Shown here: positions 1-9,436 of the stretch, piece by piece | Position numbering within the stretch: position 1 is the first letter of the stretch | How the letters are laid out: the number at the start of each line of letters is the position of its first letter | Assembly (NCBI GenBank): GCA_034509735.1 | Contig: JACGWO010000010.1 | Span: 8,321,193 to 8,385,192, forward strand | Direction of reading: 5' to 3' | DNA length: 64,000 nt | Source: Sesamum alatum | Taxonomy: Eukaryota; Streptophyta; Magnoliopsida; Lamiales; Pedaliaceae | The notes under the pieces: generated by a model | Database searches by the model: none | The model's input: the letters and a program-made list of their open reading frames with translations, nothing else | Told to the model about the DNA's origin: nothing | Made by a program: the position numbers and the translations under genes

Positions 1-241
1 TGCCCGAGTGGTGAGGTTGAGATCCCACAATCAAGAGGTCATGGATTTGAGTCCTACGAATGTAGGAAGTTGTTTAATTTATTGGATGTTTGTTTATTCT
101 TCTTATTGGTGTTGATAGATGTGGATATGTTATTCCTTTGTTATACTGTGCACTGAATATTGTAATAAGCAATTGATTGCTTTAGAAATATTATTATACT
201 TTCAAATTAATAATTCATGACTCATTATTAAAAAAAAAAGA
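1..241 (+). repeat. tRNA-derived SINE, 5' end cut by window start
   Basis: The first bases read TGCCCGAGTGG, like a pol III A box of a Leu/Ser-type tRNA. GGATTTGAGTCC at 43-54 resembles a B box. The spacing fits a tRNA-derived promoter. The sequence then continues as non-tRNA AT-rich DNA and ends in a run of about ten A (229-240). Box A, box B and an A tail are the hallmarks of a plant SINE. The few bases upstream of box A lie outside the window. It is not a functional tRNA, because no acceptor stem can be closed. Confidence 0.6.
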
Positions 242-505
242 GCAGATAATCGCTGTTCGAACTTTGATTTAATAAGTCAAAGTTGCTAGATCGACGTTGT
301 TTTCTTAATTAAAATAAGTTTTTTGACCATTTGGGATTGCATTTTGCGTTGATGATCATTGTTATATCTTCAAAATATGTGGGAGAACATGACCAATTCA
401 AACAAGGAAAGAGAATTATGATGAACTTGCACAGCCTGGTCCGAGCATGTTTAATATAAGTAGTTAACAAAAATATAATTTCTATACAATATTCTCATTA
501 ATAAT
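242..505. other. AT-rich spacer, no gene seen
   Basis: I see no coding sequence here. The last nine bases, ATTAATAAT at 497-505, are the left target duplication of the next element. Confidence 0.6.
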
Positions 506-2675
506 GGTAAAATGCAAAAATCCTCTTGTGTTTTTACGAAAAAAGAAAAGAAGTCCTATAATATGAAAATAGGTTAAAAATCCATGTGTTATATATAATT
601 AAGCAAAATATCCCATTCCGTCAAATTTTAACGGAGAGTGTGATTCACTTGCCCACGTACGGGTGATAGAGTTTCTTTCAACTTTTCATCCACTTTAGGC
701 ATGCGAAAACGTCCAAATTTACCTTCATTTCTAATATAAATAACACAAATGAAAATTAACACCAACACTTTCAATTTGCCTTCAACTATTGTATTTAAAC
801 TTTTATTATAACTTATTATATTTTTTAAAAAAATAAATTGTTTTATTATTATTATTCAATGATAACAATTATATATTATTATTTAGTTTGGAAATATTTT
901 AAAATACACCATTATTTGGTACAACTTTAGTAAATAAATTTATTTATTAATAAAATTTACAAAAAGTATTTTTATATAAAATAACAAAGAAACTGATTCT
1001 GGTATTTCAAATGTTTGGAAATATTTTAAAATATACTGATGTACAACTGTAGTAAATAATTTATTTACTAATAAAACTTACAAAAAGATATTTCTATATA
1101 AATAACCAAAAATACTGATTCTTGTATTTCAAATGTTTGGAAATATTTTAAAATACACTATTATTTAGTACAACACTAGTAAATAAATTTATTTATTAAT
1201 AAAATTTACAAAAAAATATTTTTACATAAATAAAAAAAATGATTTTTTTCAAATAAAAAATTTAAATCACTTTTCTTAATTTTCTAAATTTGAAACATAA
1301 TATGTTATTTGTTCTCCATGCCACCACCAACAGGGGCACCTCTCCTCCTTGCTCGCCGTTGCCCAAACCTCGGCGATGGTGCCATAGCTATGCCCAAACC
1401 CTTCTTGGGCAACGGTTGTGTCGCCCATTCCTTCACGACGTCACCCCCTCCTCGTCGGGCGACGGCAACGACGCTAGCTCGGAATAGTTTGGGCATCGTC
1501 GCCATCGCCTAAAGACATGATGGCCGCGGTCGCCATTATTGCATGTGTGGTGGCGTTCACCTTATATATATATATAAATATATAGTATTATTTTCATTTA
1601 TTTTTATATATAATAATATGTATATATCGATATTTATATGGAGAAAAATGCAATTTTTGTCCTATAGTTTAGGGTGTTTTGCATTTTTAGTCCCATGCTT
1701 ATGGAATAGCCAAAAATAGTCCCAAATTTTAACATCGATTTATTCGTCGTTGTAAACCGGGAATTATCTCTTTTGCTCGTGCACACATTGGACCATCCTC
1801 CCACCTAAAAAACCTTAATCTTCCGTTGTCATACTCTTTGAACAAGAAAGAAATCTTCTACGCGGATTTTCATTTGTCCATGAGGTCCTCAAACGAGCAA
1901 CCTCCCCACTATAGCACATGACTCGTTGTACTCTTTGTGTTTTAGAAGATGAAAACAGTTTTTCAACCCTTTTTTTCCCTATAAAATCGGATGCGAAAGA
2001 GGTTTAGTGAGAGAGAGAATGTGAGAAAGATAACGAGTGAAAGAGAAGCATTGAAGAGTATAAATATTGTTTTTTTTTGCTCCAAAACATGTCTTGGTAC
2101 ATTTTTTTTCCCCCAAAACCCATATAGCCGGTTTCCCATTTTTTTCAGCACAAAACCTAATGTTTTTCCGTCCAAAATTTAATGTCGGGACCAACGTAGC
2201 AAAAAAAGTTAAAGTTTGGGACTATTTTTGGCTATTCCATGAAGCATGGGACTAAAAATGCAAAAACACTCTAAACTATGGGGCCAAAATTGCATTTTTC
2301 TCGTTTATATGTGTATTATTATAAATCCAATATATATATATATATATATAAACATAATATATAAGTTTAATATGCTTAAATTTGGACCCTTGAGTTCTCA
2401 AAATTTAAAATCCAACGGCTATAAATAGTTGATCATATCCAAAGATTGTCATTGATCTAACAACAAATCAATACATCAGAAAAATAGAAAAAATAAATAA
2501 GAAATAAGGGCATAACAGTCAAATTATTAAAAAGTTAACGGTGTTAGTGTCATTTAACGGATAGAGGAGAGTGTGCTGAATTTTATATAACACAGGAGTT
2601 TTTAGCCTATTTTATATCATAGAGGGATTATTGCGTATTTGCTAAAATACAAGGGGGATTTTTGCATGTTACCCC
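506..2675. mobile_element. MULE-type non-autonomous element with nested MITE
   Basis: The left end starts GGTAAAATGCAAAAATCC. The right end, read on the minus strand, starts GGGGTAACATGCAAAAATCC. The two arms stay alignable for more than 100 bases, including AAATAGG(T/C)TAAAAA and a later TGTGTTATATA block. The flanks are ATTAATAAT (497-505) and ATTAATGAT (2676-2684), an 8/9 match to a 9-bp target duplication, which is diagnostic for Mutator-like elements. Inside are a GC-rich island (about 1315-1530) and a second, nested element (1641-2302). The small open frames over the island look like no protein I recognise and overlap on both strands. There is no transposase. Confidence 0.82.
1641..2302. 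mobile_element. MULE-type MITE nested in 506-2675
   Basis: The left end starts GAGAAAAATGCAATTTTTG and the right end ends in its near complement (TTGCATTTTTCTC). The inverted repeats are about 95 bases long and contain TTTAGTCCCATGCTT and GGAATAGCCAAAAATAGTCC in both arms. The flanks are ATTTATATG (1632-1640) and GTTTATATG (2303-2311), 8 of 9 identical. It encodes nothing recognisable. It sits inside the larger MULE-type element, so it is the younger of the two insertions. Confidence 0.82.
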
Positions 2676-2684
2676 ATTAATGAT

Positions 2685-3021
2685 ATAATTGACTGTAATG
2701 GTCCCTATTTTCTTTTTTCTTTTAGGGGAAAATGTAATACATTTTATTCAGGAAGATGAATGTTAGCTTGAATAGCTGCTAGTATATTAGGTGGTACTAA
2801 TTGACGTGTTATTTGGTTAGTAAGTATTAAATGCGGTAGTTGGGTAATAAGAAAATGGTCGAGACAAACTATCCTAAAAATTGCAGCACTACAAATATTA
2901 AAAAATGATGAATCAAATAATATTTTGAAGACAAGAATCACATAAATGATTTGATTTTTAGAACGCAAAAATGCTCTATGAAATCTGGTGTGTAATGTAA
3001 ATAAGGGAGTCTATTTATAAA
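2685..3021. other. AT-rich spacer, no gene identified
   Basis: A 74-codon minus-strand open frame at 2744-2968 has no motif I recognise. ATTTATAAA at 3013-3021 is the left target duplication of the next element. Confidence 0.5.
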
Positions 3022-4243
3022 GGGGTTAAATGTAATTTACTCCCTGTGTTAAGAGAAATGAGTAATTTATCCTCCCTGTGAAAAAAAGTAGCAATTTACC
3101 CCCCTGTGTATTTTTAAATGGAGCAAAACCCCCATGACGTGTTTCGTGAATAACACGCGCGCATTTTTTCATTTTTTTAATTTAAAATTTAAAATGATAT
3201 TTATGCCCTTATTTAAAAACCGTTGAATCTTGTCAATCCAAGGTTCAATTTAATTGGTTTGATTTTTCAGCTTTGCTTTCTCTATTCTATTGCCCCAGGT
3301 ATGATATGCCGCGATTACTTGTGGACTACCTTACCTGTTTGGATTATTCTGCCTCTTCATTTTCTGCCCACCTTGCCGGTGCAGTACTTGTTTAGGATGC
3401 ACCTTGCCAGTGCAATATTTGTTGTTGTTTCTGCCCTGTTGTGCTTCTGTCCTTACCTGCACACCTTACTGGTGTAGTACTTGTTTAGGGTGCACCTTGT
3501 CGGGTGCAGTACCTTGTTGTTGTTTCTTCCCTGTTATGCTACTATTAGTTGCTGCTCTTTTGTACTTCTGTGCGTGGGAGGATAGTTGATATTTTGTGAT
3601 GTTGTTATGCTATTTGGTGATGTATCTGCATTGTTATTTCTATTTCTGCTGTTGTTTCTGCACCTGGCCGATGCACACTTTTCCCTTCTACGGAACTGCC
3701 CTTCCCCGATGTGTTGGTGGCTTTTTGTCTAACTTTTGATGCGGATTATTTTACTCATATCTTCAGTGACTTGGCATATTCTTTTTGGCACAATGAAACT
3801 CTATCTCTAGAATAGTGTCACTGACTTTTGGTTTAGTAACTATAGCTTTTTGTTGTAAAGGAGTAGTACTCCTTACTTTTGCTTGTCTACGTTCACAATG
3901 TAAGGGGGTAATACTTCTCATTTACGCTTTCGTTTCTCTCTCTTGTAAGGGAGCACTATTTACTGCTTTTTAGACTTAACTAGGGATGTAGCTCTCCCCA
4001 CTGTATATTCCTTTTTGATTTTTTAATATAGAAGGGACAGTGACCCCGAAAAGCTCCCCCGCCATCAGGGTGGTTTAATTAAAAAAAAAAAGGTTCAAAT
4101 TTAACTAATAAATCAACGGTGTTGATTTTATCTAATTTGAATCGACGGTTTAGATTTAAATAAATAATAATTAAAATATATTATATGTAATTAATTGAAT
4201 ATATATATATATACACTTATATAATAATAAGTTGAATATATAC

Positions 4244-4293
<50 letters not shown>

Positions 4294-4831
4294 GGGAGGG
4301 GCCGGTGGCGGGTTAGAGAGGAAGGTGCGGCGGCGGGAGATCTGGCGAGGGTGGGGGGCAACGGCGAGCTCTGGCAAGGGGGTGGGCGACGACGAGATCT
4401 ACCGAGGGGGTGCGGTGGTGGCGAGATCCGGCGATTGGGGTGGGCAGCAACGAAGTCTGGGGAGGGGGTGGGCGCGGGAAGGAGAAGGGGAGAAGGAGGC
4501 GAGAACGATCTGACGAAGGGGATGGAGGCGACAATGATCTGATGAGCAACGACGGCAGCAGTGCGACGGAGAAGAAGAAGAAGAAGAAAACAGAATATGG
4601 ATATATATATATATTAGTATATTTAATATATATACATACAAAATAATATCTTTAACAGTTAAAAAATATGTCCCGACGCACTGAGGGCGCATGTTGTACA
4701 CCGCTTGCCATAAGGGGTATCTTGCTCCATTTATGAAAATATAGGAGGATAAATTGCGGTATTTTTTTTTTTTTCCACAAGAGTGTAAATTGCTCATTTT
4801 CCTTAACACATGGGTAACTTGTATTTTTTCC
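3022..4831. mobile_element. MULE-type element carrying a LINE insertion
   Basis: The left arm starts GGGGTTAAATGTAATTTAC and continues with repeated 'accctgtg...aatttac' blocks to about 3160. The right arm (about 4660-4831) carries the same blocks inverted. The flanks are ATTTATAAA (3013-3021) and ATTTATGAA (4832-4840), 8 of 9 identical. It belongs to the same subfamily as 18955-20054 and 40423-41424, sharing the terminal repeats, the 'rows of CCCCTGTG', the acgcg-containing block and a GC-rich core (4290-4560 here, inverted relative to the others). A LINE 3' end occupies 3254-4089. A GA/TA microsatellite lies at 4236-4290. Open frames over the GC-rich core show no known domain. Confidence 0.82.
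3254..4089 (+). mobile_element. 5'-truncated LINE (3' UTR only)
   Basis: The segment ends in an A run (4080-4090) and is bracketed by a target duplication: AAGGTTCAATTTAA (3240-3253) and AAGGTTCAAATTTAA (from 4090). Its tail resembles the 3' end of the LINE at 51650-53215: both contain 'taaagg-agtaatactcct'-type blocks and a 'ccccgcca' motif shortly before the A tail. No ORF2 sequence is left. Related MULE copies at 18955-20054 and 40423-41424 show the uninterrupted site. Confidence 0.8.
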
Positions 4832-4840
4832 ATTTATGAA

Positions 4841-5518
4841 GATTGGAGGTTTCCACCAAACGACGCCACTAGAATATAGAAGTGCTTATTGCACCAGTTC
4901 ACCAAGCTGAAGAGTCACTACACTGACGGTCAAATCAATGCAGTCATTCGATCAATCAGTGCACTCCATAGGTCCAAACTGATAAGCCACAATGGTTCAA
5001 GTGTACCACTCATTACTTGCTTAGTCGGACGATGATTGAGCAAAAACAATCACCTTTCACATCATGCCAGCAAGTTTCATTTGAACAAAACTTAATTACA
5101 TTTTCTCCAAAAGGATATATACTGTGGTCGGTGTCCCATTATGTAAGGTGCTTGCTCTGACTTCATAAGGCTCACAAATTTATCCTTGAAAAAACGCCTC
5201 ATTAGGAAGATGAGATCTTGATATTTATAACTCGCTCAAACTCTTTGTTCACAATTACCATTATTGGACATATAGGAACATCATCAGCCTTCTAAACGAG
5301 GGTATTAGGATAGGCACATAACCTCGTTCTTACAGACGGGGCCAAAAGCTGCAGTGTATGACGTGATGGGTATTCCGTCGCACAGGTATTATTCCGCTCT
5401 AATTTCGTGAGCCTCATGATGGTGTCCTTGAAAATACATTTCGCTAAAGAAAAGAGATATTGGAGCTTATACACCACTCAAACTCAATATTTACAATAAA
5501 TATGGGTAGCGTGATGGC
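4841..5518. other. Spacer without recognisable gene
   Basis: I see no coding sequence I can support. The 61- to 66-codon open frames have no domain motifs. Confidence 0.5.
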
Positions 5519-5527
5519 ATTAGTAAT

Positions 5528-5861
5528 GGGGTAAATGCTTTTTTGATCCCGTAAAATTAAGACATTATTTGTTTTGGTACCACAACTTAGATAGGTGGCT
5601 ATTTTAGTCCCATAAAACACGTTTTCCAGCTTTTTTGGTCTCAAAATGTCACGTGTTTCAATTTTTTTGGTCCCAATTTCAGTTTTTTTGGTCCCAAAAT
5701 ATCATGTCATTTTTTGGACCAAAAAAACTGAAAAGGTGTTTTATGGGACCAAAAAACACTGAAAAACATGTTTTATGGGACTAAAACAGCCACCTACTTA
5801 AATTGTGGTACCTTAATAAATAATGTCCTAATCTTACGGGACCAAAAAAACATTTTGCCCC
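5528..5861. mobile_element. MULE-type MITE, 334 bp
   Basis: The element starts GGGGTAAATGCTTTTTTG and ends CAAAATGTTTT-like on the complementary arm. Both halves form one large inverted repeat containing TAAAATTAAGACATTATT and GTGGTACC-type blocks. It is flanked by a perfect 9-bp direct repeat, ATTAGTAAT (5519-5527 and 5862-5870). The internal 'tttttttggtccc' blocks are themselves repeated. It is non-coding. Confidence 0.88.
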
Positions 5862-6047
5862 ATTAGTAATGCTATGCTATTCAATTGTTTTAAACAATTC
5901 AGATATAGTGTGAATTCCTTAACTAAAAAATTATCATATATATAAATTCTTTTAATAATTTTCACCTGATATACTTACTTTTTAGATATGTTGATACCTC
6001 ACATGTATGCTACCATGCTGATATTGGTATGTTTCTTTTATATCACA

Positions 6048-6267
6048 CTAGTTGGCACACCGTCTTTGTCTGTATAAAATAAATAATATTTTATGTCTTA
6101 AAATATATTATAAATAAGAAAAATATATATAAATCAACACATCATATTTAAAAAAAGCAAAAAAATCAGCTTAGAGGCATTATTGACATAACAAAAAATT
6201 GGTGTCACAACGTAAGTAATCACTCTTTGTGAGTAAAAATGGGGTTTTCTTTTTATATTAGTATAGA
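6048..6267 (-). mobile_element. Short non-autonomous Helitron (minus)
   Basis: Read on the minus strand, it starts TCTATACTAATATAAAAAG and ends CTAG, with A before and T after, as Helitrons require. It is 220 bp and non-coding. A related copy lies at about 7620-7797 in the same orientation but lacks the terminal part. Immediately to the right, after a 7-bp gap, a plus-strand Helitron begins, so the two are head to head. Confidence 0.72.
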
Positions 6268-6274
6268 TAAAATA

Positions 6275-7619
6275 TCTATACTAATTATAAAAGAAAACCT
6301 TCTTTTGTGTCTAATATGGAAGTTATTTATGTGTTTTTATAACAATTGCCCTTTGTTTTTCTTAAAATACATTTGTTGGTTTCTTTCTATAGGATGAATT
6401 AATTATTTGTGGAGGATAAAAAAGAAAATTCACCATCTTCTTGGTAGTTCTCATACCAATTTTACAAACTACCAAATATACCCTCTTGCCATAACCACCC
6501 ATGTTCCCACACCAACTTTTTCATTTCTCTTCTTTTTTTCCTCTACAAATTAAATTCAATTAAAAATCTAAAAACCTCTCTCACAAACTAATATGTTATT
6601 ATGTTTTCCAGGATTTGATCTTAATAAGAAATATGTAACTAATATGCCCTTTTTTTTTTCCTTTTTCTCTACCTTCTATATATATATAGACTCATAGACC
6701 ATTTATTTGCATTTTTACACGTAAATAAAAAAAAATGCAAAGCACAAAAGCTAAAAATATCAAATTAGCAATAATCAAGATGTAGTTGTGATTATTATTA
6801 TTATTTTTACCCTTAAACTTCCTCTGACGTTAACAAAAAGCTGCATTATTCTTCATGTAGTATCAACCACCATTCTTTAATGTTAGTACTGATATGTTTC
6901 ATATATATTTGAATTTTCTACATATTGCAGGTTACTTTTTTTAATTGTTAAGATTTGTATCAAATAGTAAGTGAATTTACTAATTTAAATTTTATTTACT
7001 TTTTATCCAATTTATACAGCATGAAGTCTCATTTTGAAATTAATTAGGATTTTTGGTACGAGATCAATGCTATCTGGTTGATGATATCTAATTTCTGGAA
7101 ACACATTTTATTTTAAGTCGATCATATATCGAATATTAAGTTTTCAAATCAGAAATTATCGTATAATCATGTGTTTCTAACACGTTAAAATAAATTTTGG
7201 CGGCCAAAACAAAACTGAATTTTAAATTAAAAAAGAGTATTTATCCTTGAAAATCCTAATAAATATACTTATTCAACTTAAAATTCAGTTTTGTTTTGAA
7301 GGGCAAAAATAAAAAAATAAAAAAAAGTGATAGAAATGTGATATAACTACCATTTATTAGAGGAAATAATATTTTCTTTTATAATATTATAGAAAGATCA
7401 CGATGATCCATTAAGTGTTTTTGTAAATTAATTTTATAAAACATTTTAGATCATACAATTAACAAGTATATGGTTAATGATGATCTAACCTTCGATGTAA
7501 ATAGATCATATACGTACTAAAATTAATTAAAGTACGTAACTTAAACACAATGATTAATATATCTTAATATTTTTATTATTTTTTATTTGCTCACGCATCG
7601 TGTGCGCGCGGACTGCTAG
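6275..7619 (+). mobile_element. Non-autonomous Helitron, 1345 bp
   Basis: It begins TCTATACTAATTATAAAAG and ends GCGGACTGCTAG, with host A before (6274) and host T after (7620). Just before the CTAG end, GCACGATGCG-type sequence (TCACGCATCGTGTGCGCGC, 7590-7608) can fold into a short GC-rich hairpin, as expected at a Helitron 3' end. There is no Rep/helicase ORF, so it is non-autonomous. The interior is AT-rich and non-coding. Confidence 0.82.
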
Positions 7620-7797
7620 TATCATAATTAAAAATATATATATAAACCAACATATCACATTTAAAAAAAGAAAGAAATAAAAAAAGAAAAGAAACCAACT
7701 TAGGGTTATTATTGGCATGATAAAAAATTAGTGTCACGGCGTAAGTAACCGCTCTTTATGAGTAAAAATGGGGTTTTCTTTTTGATATTAGTATAGA
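7620..7797 (-). mobile_element. Truncated Helitron copy (minus)
   Basis: It is similar to 6100-6267, sharing GAGTAAAAATGGGGTTTTC and the 5' end TCTATACTAATATC on the minus strand (5' end at 7797, preceded by A on that strand). The expected CTAG end is missing; the plus-strand Helitron 6275-7619 abuts instead and probably inserted into this copy. Confidence 0.6.
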
Positions 7798-8321
7798 TTA
7801 AAATTAGCAACACTTTTGAGGGATGGAAGTGTCAATTTTACAATTCAGGTACCAAGTTGGGAAATAATGAAACTTCTGGGGTCAGATTGCTATTTTCCCC
7901 TTTTTGTGTGCGTGTTTGAGTGTGTTCCTAGTTGTTCCAGCTTCTTCGGAGGCAGCAAAAAGGACAAACATTGGCTTGTGACGGTAAGATAATATATGGA
8001 TTTAGTTCACATTTTGATCAGATATTTAATTATTATTTTTTTGTCGAAAAAAAAAAATCCATATGAATAAAACAATACAATATTGTGTTAGGTTATTAAT
8101 ATTAAATATATATTTTTTAATAATTTACGCTTTTAGAAGATGAGGTGATAATTTAACATGTTACAAAAAATGAATTGCTCTCTTCATTGTAACCACCACC
8201 GCTTAAGAACAAGGGTAAATCAATACTATCGATCACAATCAAACAAAATCGATACAAAAATTAAGTTTTGACTATGGTTAATGAAAATTTTGGCATGATT
8301 TAAACTATAGTCAAAACATTT
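7798..8321. other. Spacer, no gene identified
   Basis: It contains a piece resembling a MITE arm (about 7800-7900) and AT-rich DNA. I see no supportable coding sequence. Confidence 0.45.
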
Positions 8322-8557
8322 AGTATGATTTTTAGTTGTGATTAATATTTGGCCTCGGTTGTAGATGTAACGACTATTAGTCATTGTGCAATTGTAGTTA
8401 ATTAGTATTTATCACATCTTTTCACTTTAACCACTAGTTAGTATGATTTTTAGTTGTGATTAATATTTGGTCTCGGTTGTAGATGTAACGACTATTAGTT
8501 ATTGTGCAATTGTAGTTAATTAGTATTTACCACACCTTTTCACTTTAATCACTAGTT
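8322..8557 (+). repeat. Tandem duplication, 2 x 118 bp
   Basis: The segment from 8322 (AGTATGATTTTTAGTTGTG) is repeated head to tail from 8440, with only a few C/T differences between the copies. Both end in CACTAGTT. The low divergence suggests a recent duplication. It is non-coding. Confidence 0.9.
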
Positions 8558-9190
8558 ATCGTTGCACGCAGTCTCATGAGCATATAAAAGGAATCATGGT
8601 GTGAGATGAAAAGAAAAAAGAACTTTGTGAAAAGAAACAAACGTGGAGTAAGGGGAGGGAAAGAAATAAATTATAATTGTGAGTTTATTAAACTATGAAA
8701 GTTTGTGACGAAAAAGAAATGAGTAGAAGTATGGTGAGAGAGAAACGTGGAGTAATGTGTTGAGGAAAAAAAATTATAATTGTGAGATCGTTAAAAACAT
8801 TGAAATTACTATCCTGACTAGATTTTTTTAAGGAAAGAAATGAATTAAAGGGTAAATATGGATATTCAAAAGCTGGTATGATAAAATATTTTTTTTAATA
8901 ATAATTAGTCGCCGCTGCACACGGTCCTCGGGAGCATATAAAAAAGAACTGTGGTGAGAGATGAAGTGAAGAAATAATTTGTGAAAAGAACTAATTGTGG
9001 TGTGAGGGGATAAGAAAGAAAAAAGTCTGTGGGAAGAAAAAAAATGGAGTGAGGTGAGAGAAATGTGGTAGTGCGCTGAGAGATTTTTATTTTTATTTTA
9101 TAATTGTGTGATTATTAAAAGTATATTAAAAATGAATTAAAGGGTATATTTGTGTATTCAAAAGTTAGTACGACAAAAAAATTTCTTTTA
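8558..9190 (+). repeat. Two diverged purine-rich repeats (~350 bp each)
   Basis: Blocks starting near 8560 and 8908 share 'gcac-c-gtc-c-gagcatataaaa', then purine-rich 'gtgagagatgaa...gtgaaaagaa', then 'ttataattgtg-g'. They look like a diverged direct duplication. Similar purine-rich DNA occurs in RPN10 intron 7 (about 45840-46060). Terminal CTAG/CTAA sequences at 8552 and 8904 resemble Helitron 3' ends on the minus strand, but I cannot find the matching 5' ends. Confidence 0.55.
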
Positions 9191-9436
9191 TCTATACCTT
9201 ATTATAATTGAATAGCACCTCTTTGGTGTCTTTTATTTTTTTGGTCTGTCATTTTTTAATTTTTAAATTATTTTATTTTTCTTTTCTCAACCTCCAATTC
9301 TCTCACTCTTCCCCCACTCTTTCCTCAATAACTTTCCACAACTCTTATCCTTTAACTATATATTCTGATAAAAAAAAATTATATTATTTAAATATTAAAT
9401 TAAGTGCACACACATTTGGTATGTCACACACACTAG
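9191..9436 (+). mobile_element. Short non-autonomous Helitron, 246 bp
   Basis: It starts TCTATACCTTATTATAATTG after host A (9190) and ends CTAG (9433-9436) before host T. The first 100 bases resemble the minus-strand Helitron in RPN10 intron 7 (46064-46371), sharing AGCACC(C/T)CTT and GGTCTGTCATTT. The 115-codon frame across it (9208-9555) is low complexity and not a credible gene. Confidence 0.72.

Noticed and set aside
1..80. A functional tRNA gene
   Set aside because: Boxes A and B are present, but the stems do not pair and it continues into a SINE-like A-tailed body.
1290..1512. Three overlapping small frames near 1300-1500
   Set aside because: GC-rich island inside a MULE-type element; there is no protein similarity I can see.
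4171..4833. Overlapping open frames, including a 144-codon minus-strand one
   Set aside because: They cover microsatellite and GC-rich core of a MULE-type element; there are no domain motifs.
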